From: an uncultured Pelagibacteraceae bacterium | Lineage (GTDB): Bacteria; Pseudomonadota; Alphaproteobacteria; Pelagibacterales; Pelagibacteraceae | Reading direction: 5' to 3' | DNA: 64,000 bases | NCBI GenBank assembly: GCA_902623075.1 | Contig: CACNSD010000003.1 | Span: 1 to 64,000, forward strand | Shown: in pieces, positions 55,179 to 63,775 of the stretch | How positions within the stretch are numbered: position 1 is the first letter of the stretch | How the letters are laid out: the number at the start of each line of letters is the position of its first letter | Position numbers and translations under genes: made by a program | Notes under the pieces: model-generated | What the model was told of the DNA's origin: nothing | The model's database searches: none | The model's input: only the letters and a program-made list of their open reading frames with translations

Positions 55179-55886
55179 TTAATTTCCTAAAAAAATTTTT
55201 GTTACTTTTTCATTATCAATCAGGTCTTCAGATTTTCCATCAATAACTAATCTTCCACTTTCAAGAACATAACCTCGATCAGCCATGCTTAATGCAAGTC
55301 TTACATTTTGTTCTACAAAAAGAATTGAAATTCCCTCTTTAACAATATTCTTAAAAATCTGAATTAAATCTTTCATTACCATTGGTGATAATCCTAAAAA
55401 TGGTTCATCAACCATTAATAATTTAGGTAATCCCATCATTCCTCTTGCAATCGCGAGCATTTGTTGTTCACCACCAGACATTGTTTTTGCTAGTTGGCTT
55501 GATCTGGTCTCTAATTTTGGAAAAATATTATAGATTTTTTCTAAAGAACTAGTCAATTCATCCTTTGCTTTTGGATGCCATGCACCAAGTAGTAAATTCT
55601 GCTTTACTGTTAAATGGGGGAATACTCTTCTTCTTTCTAATACATGGGATATACCTAATTCAGTCCTTTTGAATGTTGGAATATTTGAAATTAAGTTATT
55701 TTCAAATTTAATTGTTCCATTACTATGTTCAACTAGGTTACTTATTGTATTTAAAATAGTACTTTTGCCAGAACCATTAGGTCCTAAAAGTGCAACCATT
55801 TCTGCTTTACCTACATATATTGAAACATCCCAAATAACTTGGAAGTCGTCATATAATACATCAATATTTTTTATATCAAGCAGCAT
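55179..55886 (-). CDS. livF: Branched-chain amino-acid-type ABC transporter ATPase LivF
   Basis: 235-residue ATPase. Walker A GPNGSGKST, signature MSGGEQQMLAIARGMM, Walker B LLMVDEPFLGLSP, and the H-region FVEQNVRLAL are all present. It is the short-loop LivF type. It is last of the operon livH-livM-livG-livF, overlapping livG by 11 bases. Substrate specificity is set by the binding protein, not by this subunit. Confidence 0.95.
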   Translation of the reverse strand: MLLDIKNIDVLYDDFQVIWDVSIYVGKAEMVALLGPNGSGKSTILNTISNLVEHSNGTIKFENNLISNIPTFKRTELGISHVLERRRVFPHLTVKQNLLLGAWHPKAKDELTSSLEKIYNIFPKLETRSSQLAKTMSGGEQQMLAIARGMMGLPKLLMVDEPFLGLSPMVMKDLIQIFKNIVKEGISILFVEQNVRLALSMADRGYVLESGRLVIDGKSEDLIDNEKVTKIFLGN

Positions 55887-56598
55887 TAAAAGTTCCTAAA
55901 TATGAGTCTATTACTAGTTTATTTTTTTGAATCTCTTTTGGGGGTCCAAATGCAATACTTTTTCCTTGATCTAATGCCAAAACATTATCTGATATTTCCA
56001 TTATAATATTAATGTTATGTTCAATAGTAATAATAGTTACCCCAGTTTTTTTAAGTTTTTTTATAAGCTCAACTAGACCAGGGATTGTTTTTTGATCAAC
56101 CCCACCTGTAACTTCATCCATTAAAAGTAATTTTGGTTCAATTGCCATAGCTCTTGCCATTTCTAATCTTTTTCTTTGTCCGGTGGATAATTCTTTTGCA
56201 AAATGATGTCTTTTTTCTATCAAATCCACAAAATCAATTATCTCGAGAGCTTTATCTCTTGCTTCCTTAATATTCTGTTCTTTTACAAAGGCACCTATCA
56301 TTACATTTTCAAGTAAAGTTTGATCCGCGAAAGGTTTAAGTTTTTGAAAAGTTCTACCTATACCTAAATTGCTTATTTTGTCAGGGCTCAATCCAAATAT
56401 GTTTTTTTCAAAATATTTTACCTTTCCATTATCTGCTTTTGTGTAACCAGTAATTAAATCAAATAAGGTTGACTTTCCTGCACCATTAGGTCCTATTATT
56501 CCAAGTATACTGCCTTGCTCAACTTCAAATGAAATATTATCATTAGCTTTAATCCCTCCAAAAGACCTACTTAAATTTTCAACTGATAATATTTTCAT
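55876..56598 (-). CDS. livG: Branched-chain amino-acid-type ABC transporter ATPase LivG
   Basis: 240-residue ATPase with Walker A GPNGAGKST, Walker B LLLMDEVTGGVDQ and the LivG-typical inserted region with GRTFQKLKPF. The signature LSTGQRKRLEMARAMA has Thr-Gly where LSGG is most common. It overlaps livM by 4 bases and livF by 11. Confidence 0.95.
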   Translation of the reverse strand: MKILSVENLSRSFGGIKANDNISFEVEQGSILGIIGPNGAGKSTLFDLITGYTKADNGKVKYFEKNIFGLSPDKISNLGIGRTFQKLKPFADQTLLENVMIGAFVKEQNIKEARDKALEIIDFVDLIEKRHHFAKELSTGQRKRLEMARAMAIEPKLLLMDEVTGGVDQKTIPGLVELIKKLKKTGVTIITIEHNINIIMEISDNVLALDQGKSIAFGPPKEIQKNKLVIDSYLGTFNAA

Positions 56599-57608
56599 CT
56601 TTGTTTTTTTCTTTCTAAGATATCCTTAGGAATTAAAGAAATCAGTCCATTGGGTCTAAAAATACATATAATCATTAAAATTAAACCATAAAATATTAAG
56701 TCAACTGCGCCACCTGTTCCGCCTAAATAAATCCTAGAATATTCTGAAATAGGAATAAGTATAGAGGCTCCAATAATTGGGCCCCAAACATTTCCTATTC
56801 CCCCAAGCACCGTGATTAGTAAAACTATTATTGATATCTCAATATTGAAAACTCTATCCGGATCAATAATTAAAATATATTGTGCAAATAAACTACCCAT
56901 TGGCGCCATGATCATTGCTGAAATTACATATGCAATAATTTTATAATTTGAAACATTAATGCATAAACTTAACGCAGCCTGTGGATCATCTCTTACAGCT
57001 CTAAGTCTATAGCCTAATTTAGATCTACTTAAGAGCCAAACTACAAAAAAAGTAATTAGAAAAAAAATTAAAAAAACATAATAATAGGGAACTTTACTGC
57101 TGTGAAATTGAAGGGCGATCCAAGAATCTTCTGGAGTCATTGTAACCCATAATCCTGACGCTGCTCCAACTAGATCCCATCTTTGAAAAACTACTTGAAA
57201 ACTTATTCCTATTAATAATGTTGCAATTGCAAAATAATGACCACTTAAACGTAGCATTGGTATGCCAATTAAAACCGCAAATATCGCTGAAATAAACATT
57301 CCAAAAAATATACTTATCCATGGTGTGATCCCAAATTGCATATAAAAAAATGAAGTGGCGTATGCACCGATTCCAAAAAAAGCACCATGTCCTAAGCTTA
57401 TTTGTCCTGAGAAGCCAGCTATTACATTCCATGATTGTGCCATTACTGCGTGCATAAAGATCATTATGAATAAATGAAGGTAAAAAGAATTTAATCCAAA
57501 TAATGGAATTGTAAACAGAAGTACCACTAAAGCACCTACAATAGATATTACCTTGTTGTTTGTATTCCAAAGCGGTTCTGATTTTGCAGCTATTAATTTG
57601 CTTTCCAT
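56595..57608 (-). CDS. livM: Branched-chain amino-acid-type ABC permease LivM
   Basis: 337 residues, about nine membrane segments, with AQSWNVIAGFSGQISLGHGAF (20 core) typical of LivM and the coupling segment RAVRDDPQAALSLCINV facing LivG/F. An overlapping 175-codon frame in the same direction (57094-57621) is Cys/Trp-rich with odd composition and is a shadow. Its start overlaps the livH stop by one base. Confidence 0.93.
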   Translation of the reverse strand: MESKLIAAKSEPLWNTNNKVISIVGALVVLLFTIPLFGLNSFYLHLFIMIFMHAVMAQSWNVIAGFSGQISLGHGAFFGIGAYATSFFYMQFGITPWISIFFGMFISAIFAVLIGIPMLRLSGHYFAIATLLIGISFQVVFQRWDLVGAASGLWVTMTPEDSWIALQFHSSKVPYYYVFLIFFLITFFVVWLLSRSKLGYRLRAVRDDPQAALSLCINVSNYKIIAYVISAMIMAPMGSLFAQYILIIDPDRVFNIEISIIVLLITVLGGIGNVWGPIIGASILIPISEYSRIYLGGTGGAVDLIFYGLILMIICIFRPNGLISLIPKDILERKKQR

Positions 57609-58474
57609 TAGTACCTACCAAAAAGTCCTTGTGGTTTATAAATTACAACTAATAAATAAATCACAAAAACATATAAAAGTTTAAAGGACGGATCTATTAG
57701 AAGACCGCCCAAAGACTCAACTAATCCAATTATTACTCCAGCATATAAGCAGCCGATAATACTTCCAAATCCTCCTAGAGCTACAGCAACAAAAGCAAAC
57801 AGAGCAAAATTAATACCAACATCAGTAAATATGAAAAAATAGTTTGCCATCATTCCACCTGCTACACCTACGCATCCAAGGCCTATTGCCCAGCCAATAG
57901 CAAACATTTTGTTAGATGGAATTCCTAATACTTCTGCAGCATGTCTATCTTGAGCCGTTGCTTGTAAGGCAAGGCCAGTTTCGGTTTTAGTAACAAATAA
58001 ATATAGACCAATAAAAGCTAATAAACATACAAGACTTGCATAAAGTTGGGGTTGTCCAATAAATACCGATCCAACCTCTATTCGACCCTCCAATAAAGGT
58101 TTATCGACATTTCTAAAATCAGGAGTCCATAGTAATTGCGCGATTGATCTTATAAATATAGATAATCCAAAAGTAGCACAAATTTGGATCAACATTTTAG
58201 CTTTTAAAATATATCGAATTAAAAAATAATGAGTGAGGACTCCACAAAAGGCTAATAGTAATATTGTTATTGGTATTGAGAAAAGTGGATCTAAACCAAA
58301 TAAAGACCAAAGCCAAAAAGAAGAGAACATAGAAAGCATTAAGTGCTCTCCATGTGCAAAATTTACAATTTCCATTAATCCAAAAATTAAACTTAATCCA
58401 GCTGCAATTAATGCATATATTAAGCCCATCATTAATCCAGTAACTATTGCTTGAAGAATAATTTCAGATGTCAT
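57608..58474 (-). CDS. livH: Branched-chain amino-acid-type ABC permease LivH
   Basis: 288 residues with about eight membrane segments. GLMMGLIYALIAAGLSLIFG at the N-terminus and NFAHGEHLML are LivH signatures, and RHAAEVLGIPSNKMFAIGW is the cytoplasmic coupling loop. It starts the minus-strand permease/ATPase operon. The 116-base gap to the divergent binding protein must hold both promoters. Confidence 0.94.
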   Translation of the reverse strand: MTSEIILQAIVTGLMMGLIYALIAAGLSLIFGLMEIVNFAHGEHLMLSMFSSFWLWSLFGLDPLFSIPITILLLAFCGVLTHYFLIRYILKAKMLIQICATFGLSIFIRSIAQLLWTPDFRNVDKPLLEGRIEVGSVFIGQPQLYASLVCLLAFIGLYLFVTKTETGLALQATAQDRHAAEVLGIPSNKMFAIGWAIGLGCVGVAGGMMANYFFIFTDVGINFALFAFVAVALGGFGSIIGCLYAGVIIGLVESLGGLLIDPSFKLLYVFVIYLLVVIYKPQGLFGRY

Positions 58475-58590
58475 TAAAATAAATTAATTAACTAAATATA
58501 GACAATTATATATATAAAAGTAAATCATTGAATTGATTTCTCATATGGTATTAAAATGTTGTTTTAAAAAACAAATACGAGGGGAAATAA

Positions 58591-59847
58591 ATGAAAAAAT
58601 TAATTCTTACGGTATTCGCGTTTTTATCATTAGTTTGTGCACCTGTAATTAGTTACGCAAAGGATGTTAAAATCGGGGTACTATATCCACTAACTGGCCC
58701 TGTGGCACAAGTTGGTAAAGATGCAGTTGCTGCTGTAAAAACTGCCTTAGATATAATTAACAATAGTCATAACATTCCTGGAATGCCACTGGCAAAAGAT
58801 GCTGGTTTAAAAGGCTTAGGCGGTGGAAAAATATCTATTGTTGTAGGTGATCATGGTGGAAAACCTGACGTCGGTGTTGGTGAAACAGAGAAAATGCTAA
58901 ATTCTGATAAAGTTCATGCGATGTTTGGAGCTTACTATTCATCAGTGACGGGTGCAGCTAGTCAAGTTTCTGAAAGAGCTGGAATTCCATGGGTAAATGG
59001 TGAGTCTACATCTCCAAAGCTAACTACAAGAGGTTTTAAATATTTCTTCAGAGTTACTCCACACGACGGTGAGTTCACTCAGTTAATGTTTGAGTTTATG
59101 AATGACTTTAACAAAAAAAATAGCAACAAATTAAATACTGTTGGTATTATTCATGAAGATACTCTTTGGGGATCAGATAGTGGAGGCACTCAAGATAAAA
59201 TGGCTAAAGACCAAGGATATAAAGTTATAGAAAAAATTAGCTATAAAGCAAAAACAACAACTTTAAGTTCTGAGGTTCAAAGACTAAAAGCAAAAAATCC
59301 TGATGTTCTTTTGCCTTCTTCGTATACAGCAGATGCGTATTTATTTTTAAATACTGCAAAAGAGCTCGACTATAATCCTAAGCTTTTAGTTGCTCAAAAC
59401 GCTGGTTACACAGATCCTAAATTTATTGATACAATGGGAAGTAAAGCTGAGGGTGTGATTACAAGATCTCCTTTCAATACTGACTTAGCTAAAACTATTC
59501 CTATGATCGGAACTGTAAATGATCTTTTCAAAACACATTCTGGTGGGAGAGATCTTTCAGATGTGCCTGCGAGAGCATTTACTGGTTTCATGGCTTTAGC
59601 AAATGCAATAAATAATGCAGGATCTACTGATCCAGAAAAAATCAGACAAGCTTTAGTAAATTTAGACATGTCATCAGAGTCCTTAATCGTTCCTTACAGA
59701 GGAATTAAATTTGGAGCTGATGGTCAAAATGAAAAAACTAGAGGTATTTTAATGCAAGTTCAAAATGGAAAATACTGTACAGTATATCCATTTGAATTAG
59801 CGGCTTGTGAATTAAAATATCCTATGCCTAAATGGTCTGAAAGATAA
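58591..59847 (+). CDS. Periplasmic substrate-binding protein of the Liv-type importer
   Basis: 418 residues with a signal peptide (about 1-23, ending SYA). The mature part has the two-lobed Peripla_BP_6 fold: VKIGVLYPLTGPVAQVGKDA at the start, GAYYSSVTGAASQVSERAGIPW in the hinge region, and a C-terminal segment with a Cys pair. A strong ribosome site GAGGGG lies 6 bases before the ATG, fitting the high output usual for binding proteins. It is divergent from livHMGF. Amino acids, amides and urea are all known ligands of the family, so the ligand is undecided. A strong terminator follows. Confidence 0.92.
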   Translation: MKKLILTVFAFLSLVCAPVISYAKDVKIGVLYPLTGPVAQVGKDAVAAVKTALDIINNSHNIPGMPLAKDAGLKGLGGGKISIVVGDHGGKPDVGVGETEKMLNSDKVHAMFGAYYSSVTGAASQVSERAGIPWVNGESTSPKLTTRGFKYFFRVTPHDGEFTQLMFEFMNDFNKKNSNKLNTVGIIHEDTLWGSDSGGTQDKMAKDQGYKVIEKISYKAKTTTLSSEVQRLKAKNPDVLLPSSYTADAYLFLNTAKELDYNPKLLVAQNAGYTDPKFIDTMGSKAEGVITRSPFNTDLAKTIPMIGTVNDLFKTHSGGRDLSDVPARAFTGFMALANAINNAGSTDPEKIRQALVNLDMSSESLIVPYRGIKFGADGQNEKTRGILMQVQNGKYCTVYPFELAACELKYPMPKWSER

Positions 59848-59862
59848 AAAAGATTTGATTTT

Positions 59863-59898
59863 AAAAAGGCGGTCAGAAATTGACCGCCTTTTTTTTTT
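59863..59898 (+). terminator. Intrinsic terminator after the binding-protein gene
   Basis: Eight-base-pair GC-rich stem GGCGGTCA / TGACCGCC with a GAAAT loop, extended by five A-T pairs and followed by a T run of ten in total. It lies 15 bases after the stop. It isolates the highly expressed binding protein from the TerC gene downstream. Confidence 0.93.
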
Positions 59899-59950
59899 AA
59901 ATGCAGTATTTATTGAAATATAAAAGAACTTGAAATATTATTAATTTATC

Positions 59951-60562
59951 TTGATTGAAGAGCTCATAATTTTAACCAATATTATTTTTATCACTATGAT
60001 ATTAACAGCTGATAATGCTGTAATTGTTGGATCAATAGCTTCAAACTTTGTTCCAAAAAATAGAAAACAAATCATTCTTTGGGGCGTAATAGGAGCTTTT
60101 GTTTTTAAAATTTTTTTTGCAATTTTTGCAACATTTTTATTTGAATTTTATTTTGTAAAAATTTTAGGTGGACTTTTATTAATCTGGATTGTTAATGATT
60201 TACGAAAAGATTTGTTAGATATTAAGCAAATAAAAACAACATCAAAAAAGGGAAAGGAACCCTCTTACATCAGTAGTGTTGGTAAAGTATTGTTTGCTGA
60301 TATCATGATAAGTTTTGACAATGTAATTGGAGTAGTAGCTGCTTCAAAGGGATATTTTGGATATATGATTTTTGGTTTACTGCTATCTGTAGTTTTAACC
60401 GGCGCATTAGCTACTGTTATGGCTAATTATATTCAAAAACATATATGGATAGCATATGTTGGTTTGGTATTTATATTGTTTGTTGGTCTTCAGTTAGTAA
60501 TAGGTGGTTTAGTAGATTTAGAAATCCTTAAAATTAACGAAGAATTTAAAAAATATTTTTAG
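59951..60562 (+). CDS. TerC-family integral membrane protein
   Basis: 203 residues with six or so membrane segments and the family Asp-Asn motif TADNAVIV (about 19-26), repeated as SFDNVIGVVAA in the second half. TerC/YjbE-type proteins are implicated in metal (Mn, tellurite) homeostasis. The start is a TTG; there is no in-frame ATG before the first helix, and starting at a later Met would cut that helix. The stop abuts the convergent panB stop. Confidence 0.85.
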   Translation: MIEELIILTNIIFITMILTADNAVIVGSIASNFVPKNRKQIILWGVIGAFVFKIFFAIFATFLFEFYFVKILGGLLLIWIVNDLRKDLLDIKQIKTTSKKGKEPSYISSVGKVLFADIMISFDNVIGVVAASKGYFGYMIFGLLLSVVLTGALATVMANYIQKHIWIAYVGLVFILFVGLQLVIGGLVDLEILKINEEFKKYF

Positions 60563-61336
60563 TTAATAAGAATTTTTTTTACTTGGAAATTTTCTCTTTT
60601 TTACGTCTTTTGAGTAATTCGAAACAGCTTTAGATATTTCTTTTATAATATTTGAATATTTTTTAACAAATCTGAAATTTGTTGGATTTAATCCAATTAA
60701 ATCATCAAAAACTAATATCTGGCCATCACAATAATTAGATGCGCCAATTCCAATAGTTGGAACTTTTATATTTTGAGTTATTGACTTTGCTAAGGAAGTC
60801 TCAATACATTCTAAAACAATTGAGAAAACACCTGCTTTCTCTAATAGCTTAGAGTCTTTTATAATTTTATCTCTTTCTAATGCTTTTTTACCTTTAAATC
60901 TGAAAGACTTATCTGATTGAGGGAGTAAACCTAAATGCCCCATAACAGGAATATTATTTTTTATTAAAGTTTTAATAGTTTTGTAAACTTTTTTACCACC
61001 TTCTAATTTAACTGCATCACATTTTGTTTTAGACATTATTTTTTTTGCATTCTTTAATGCTTCTTGAGAATTTCGATAAGTATTGTAAGGCATGTCAACA
61101 ACCATTAGAGATTTTTTTATTCCCTTTCTTACACTTTTTGAATGCTCAATCATCATATCCAAAGAGACTTCTCTGGTCGATTTATAATTATATAAAACTG
61201 ACCCTAAAGAGTCACCCACAAGAATGATGTCACAATAATTATCTAAAACGGATGCAATATTTTTTGAGTAAGCAGTTAAACTTACAATTTTTTCTTTATT
61301 TTTTTTTTTTAAAATATTTAAAAATTTTTTTTTCAT
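60563..61336 (-). CDS. panB: Ketopantoate hydroxymethyltransferase
   Basis: Adds the methylene group of 5,10-methylene-THF to 2-oxoisovalerate, first step to pantothenate. The 257-residue protein has the Mg/substrate motif ILVGDSLGSVLY, VDMPYNTYRNS, VKLEGGKKVYKTI, VMGHLGLLPQS, and the C-terminal IGIGASNYCDGQILVFDDLIG (20 core). No panC is adjacent. It uses the same one-carbon donor that gcvT produces. The start lies 4 bases after the preceding glyoxalase stop. Confidence 0.93.
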   Translation of the reverse strand: MKKKFLNILKKKNKEKIVSLTAYSKNIASVLDNYCDIILVGDSLGSVLYNYKSTREVSLDMMIEHSKSVRKGIKKSLMVVDMPYNTYRNSQEALKNAKKIMSKTKCDAVKLEGGKKVYKTIKTLIKNNIPVMGHLGLLPQSDKSFRFKGKKALERDKIIKDSKLLEKAGVFSIVLECIETSLAKSITQNIKVPTIGIGASNYCDGQILVFDDLIGLNPTNFRFVKKYSNIIKEISKAVSNYSKDVKKRKFPSKKNSY

Positions 61337-61340
61337 CGGC

Positions 61341-61760
61341 CTACCAGGAGCCGGTATTTTCCATTGAGGCCCAAGGTTCTAAAGGTTCTAAATTTCCTTC
61401 TTGAAGTATTTCAATTGAGATTTTGTCTGGTGATTTAACAAAAGCCATGTGACCATCTCTTGGTGGTCTATTAATAGTGTAGCCCATATCCTTTAATCTT
61501 TGGCAAGTTTCGTAAATATTGTCTACCCTATAGGCAAGATGACCAAAATTTCTTGAACCATTACCTAGCTCATCACCATCCCAATTATAAGTTAATTCTA
61601 TTTCTGCTTTTTCATCATTTGGAGCTGATAGAAAAATTAGAGTATATCTACCTTTTTCATTTTCCATTCTTCTTGTTTCTTTTAATCCAAGTCCTTTACA
61701 AAAAAATCTCAAAGACTCATCTATGTTTTTAATTCTAATCATTGTATGTAAATATTTCAT
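61341..61760 (-). CDS. Glyoxalase I-like protein (lactoylglutathione lyase)
   Basis: 139-residue VOC-fold metalloenzyme. Metal ligands are visible as His5 in KYLHTMIRI, Glu in EIELTYNW (about 54), His in FGHLAYRV (about 74), and Glu in ISIEILQEG (about 118). The layout matches glutathione-dependent GloA, and gshA/gshB are present in this window, so detoxification of methylglyoxal is a sound guess. It stands between guaA and panB on the same strand. Confidence 0.88.
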   Translation of the reverse strand: MKYLHTMIRIKNIDESLRFFCKGLGLKETRRMENEKGRYTLIFLSAPNDEKAEIELTYNWDGDELGNGSRNFGHLAYRVDNIYETCQRLKDMGYTINRPPRDGHMAFVKSPDKISIEILQEGNLEPLEPWASMENTGSW

Positions 61761-61782
61761 AATCCTTCTTTATAATTAAAAA

Positions 61783-63345
61783 CTACTCTAATTCAATAGT
61801 GCTCGGTGGTTTGGAAGTAACATCATATACCACTCTATTAATACCTCTTATACTGTTAACTATCTTATTTGATATAGATTGCATAAAAGACTTTTTAAAT
61901 TCGTAATAATCTGCTGTCATACCATCCTCAGAGGTAATTGCTCTTAATAAGCAAAGATATTCATAAGTACGATTATCGCCCATTACTCCAACTGTTTTAA
62001 CAGGTAGTAAAGCTGCATATGCTTGCCAGATTTTATGGTAAAGACCGTGATCTTTTAAAGCTTGAATAAAATAATAATCTGCTTCTTTCAAAATTTTAAT
62101 TTTTTTAGTGGTAATTATGCCTGGCATTCGAATAGCCAAACCTGGTCCAGGAAATGGATGTCTTGAAATTATTTCTTTACTTAAATTTAGTTCTAATCCT
62201 AATTTTCTTACTTCATCTTTAAATAAAAATTTCAAGGGTTCTACTAATTTTAAATTCATTTTTTTTGGTAAACCACCAACATTATGATGGGATTTTATTT
62301 TAGAAGTCTGACTGCCAGTAACAGATTTACTTTCAATTAAATCTGGATAGAGAGTTCCTTGTGCTAGAAATTTGACGTTTTTAATTTTTTTAGCATATCT
62401 TTCAAAAATTTTTATAAATAGATTACCGATTATTTTTCTTTTTTTCTCTGGATCGGAAATATTTTTCAAACTATTTAAAAACTCGTTTTTAGCATTTACG
62501 TAAATTAAATTAATTTTTAAACGTTTCTTGAATGTCTGAACTACTTGAACCTCCTCATTTTTTCTTAAAAGACCTGTGTTTACAAAAATACAATAAAGTT
62601 TTTTTCCAATAGCTTTATTAAGTAATTGAGCGACTACACTGCTATCTACACCCCCTGATAATGCGCAAATAACTTTATTATTTCCAACTTGTTTTCTAAC
62701 TTCCTTAATGAGCTGATTTTTTTGATCTTTAGGAGACCAATTTCTTTTAATTTTACAAATTAAAAAAATAAAATTGCTTATTAATTTTTTTCCATTCTGT
62801 GTGTGTGTCACCTCTGGATGAAATTGTACCCCATAATATTTTTTTATTTTATTTTCAACAATAGCAAATTTTGAATTAATACTTGATGCAACAACTTTGA
62901 AATTATTTGGGAGCTTTGAAACTTGATCCGCATGACTCATCCAAACTTTGTTGGATTTTTTATTTCCAAAAAAATTTTTTGTTAAAAGACTTTTGTTTTT
63001 TTTAAAGACATTAGCCAAACCAAATTCCCGATGCTTTGATTGTTTTACTCTTCCACCATTCAATTTTGATAGTATTTGATGTCCGAAACATATTCCAAGA
63101 ACTGGAATATTAAGTTGTAGAATTTTTTTATCAAAAGAATACTTATTTATTTGATAAACATTTAATGGACCACCAGATAATACTATTCCTTTAATACTAT
63201 AATTTATATCTTTTGGTTTAATTTTTTTGTGACTAACTATTTCTGAAAAAACACCTAATTCTCTGATCCTTCTAGCTATTAATTGGGTAAATTGAGAACC
63301 AAAATCTATTATTAATATTTTATCAAGATTTTGATCAAGACTCAT
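61783..63345 (-). CDS. guaA: GMP synthase (glutamine-hydrolysing)
   Basis: Converts XMP to GMP. The protein has an N-terminal class I amidotransferase with Cys in GICFGHQ and His/Glu in FHPEVTHT, then the ATP-PPase domain with P-loop [10 protein letters not shown]. The C-terminal dimer domain ends in [14 protein letters not shown]. The frame begins with a TTG at 63360, but the ATG at 63345 gives [17 protein letters not shown], which fits the family, so I use it (520 residues). It overlaps the TPR gene by 11 bases. Confidence 0.95.
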   Translation of the reverse strand: MSLDQNLDKILIIDFGSQFTQLIARRIRELGVFSEIVSHKKIKPKDINYSIKGIVLSGGPLNVYQINKYSFDKKILQLNIPVLGICFGHQILSKLNGGRVKQSKHREFGLANVFKKNKSLLTKNFFGNKKSNKVWMSHADQVSKLPNNFKVVASSINSKFAIVENKIKKYYGVQFHPEVTHTQNGKKLISNFIFLICKIKRNWSPKDQKNQLIKEVRKQVGNNKVICALSGGVDSSVVAQLLNKAIGKKLYCIFVNTGLLRKNEEVQVVQTFKKRLKINLIYVNAKNEFLNSLKNISDPEKKRKIIGNLFIKIFERYAKKIKNVKFLAQGTLYPDLIESKSVTGSQTSKIKSHHNVGGLPKKMNLKLVEPLKFLFKDEVRKLGLELNLSKEIISRHPFPGPGLAIRMPGIITTKKIKILKEADYYFIQALKDHGLYHKIWQAYAALLPVKTVGVMGDNRTYEYLCLLRAITSEDGMTADYYEFKKSFMQSISNKIVNSIRGINRVVYDVTSKPPSTIELE

Positions 63346-63775
63346 TATTATCTGGTTCAATATTTTTTAATGACTCTTGAATATCTTTGTTTTCATCACA
63401 TAAATTTTTACAAACTTTCACAAAACTATCTGAAAGATCTTTAACTTTTATGTAATTAGATTTTTTTAAAGCAATTTTTATTAACATTAATAAGGCTTCC
63501 TCATTATCAGGCTCAATTAAAAGTGCTGATTCTAAATTGTATTCTTCTTTTCTTTGATTGTCTTCTTGATTATAAATTTTGGCTAAATATAAATATGAAA
63601 TAGCGTCTTTTGGATTGAAAACTATATTTCTTTCAAATAAAAAACGTGCATCATCATATTTTTCTTTTTTAAACAACTCTAAAGCTTCATTAAAAAAATT
63701 TTCTTTACTAAAAGATGTACTATTAAAAGAAGTTACAAAAAGTATTAATCCAATTAATTTTAAAAATTTAATCAT
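63335..63775 (-). CDS. Exported TPR protein between guaB and guaA
   Basis: 146 residues with a signal peptide (about 1-23) and three TPR-like units ([20 protein letters not shown], then [20 protein letters not shown]). A Cys pair separated by three residues lies near the C-terminus (CKNLC). It starts on the last base of guaB (TAATG) and ends inside the guaA start, so it is translated with the two GMP-pathway genes though it is probably periplasmic. Role unknown. Confidence 0.8.
   Translation of the reverse strand: MIKFLKLIGLILFVTSFNSTSFSKENFFNEALELFKKEKYDDARFLFERNIVFNPKDAISYLYLAKIYNQEDNQRKEEYNLESALLIEPDNEEALLMLIKIALKKSNYIKVKDLSDSFVKVCKNLCDENKDIQESLKNIEPDNNES

Noticed and set aside
57094-57621. 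175-codon open frame overlapping livM
   Set aside because: It lies wholly over livM in another frame, is unusually rich in Cys and Trp, and has no family pattern. It is a shadow.
58475-58590. Precise promoter for the Liv binding protein
   Set aside because: TTGAAT and TATTAA-like boxes occur but with poor spacing (about 15), and many alternatives exist in this A/T-rich gap.
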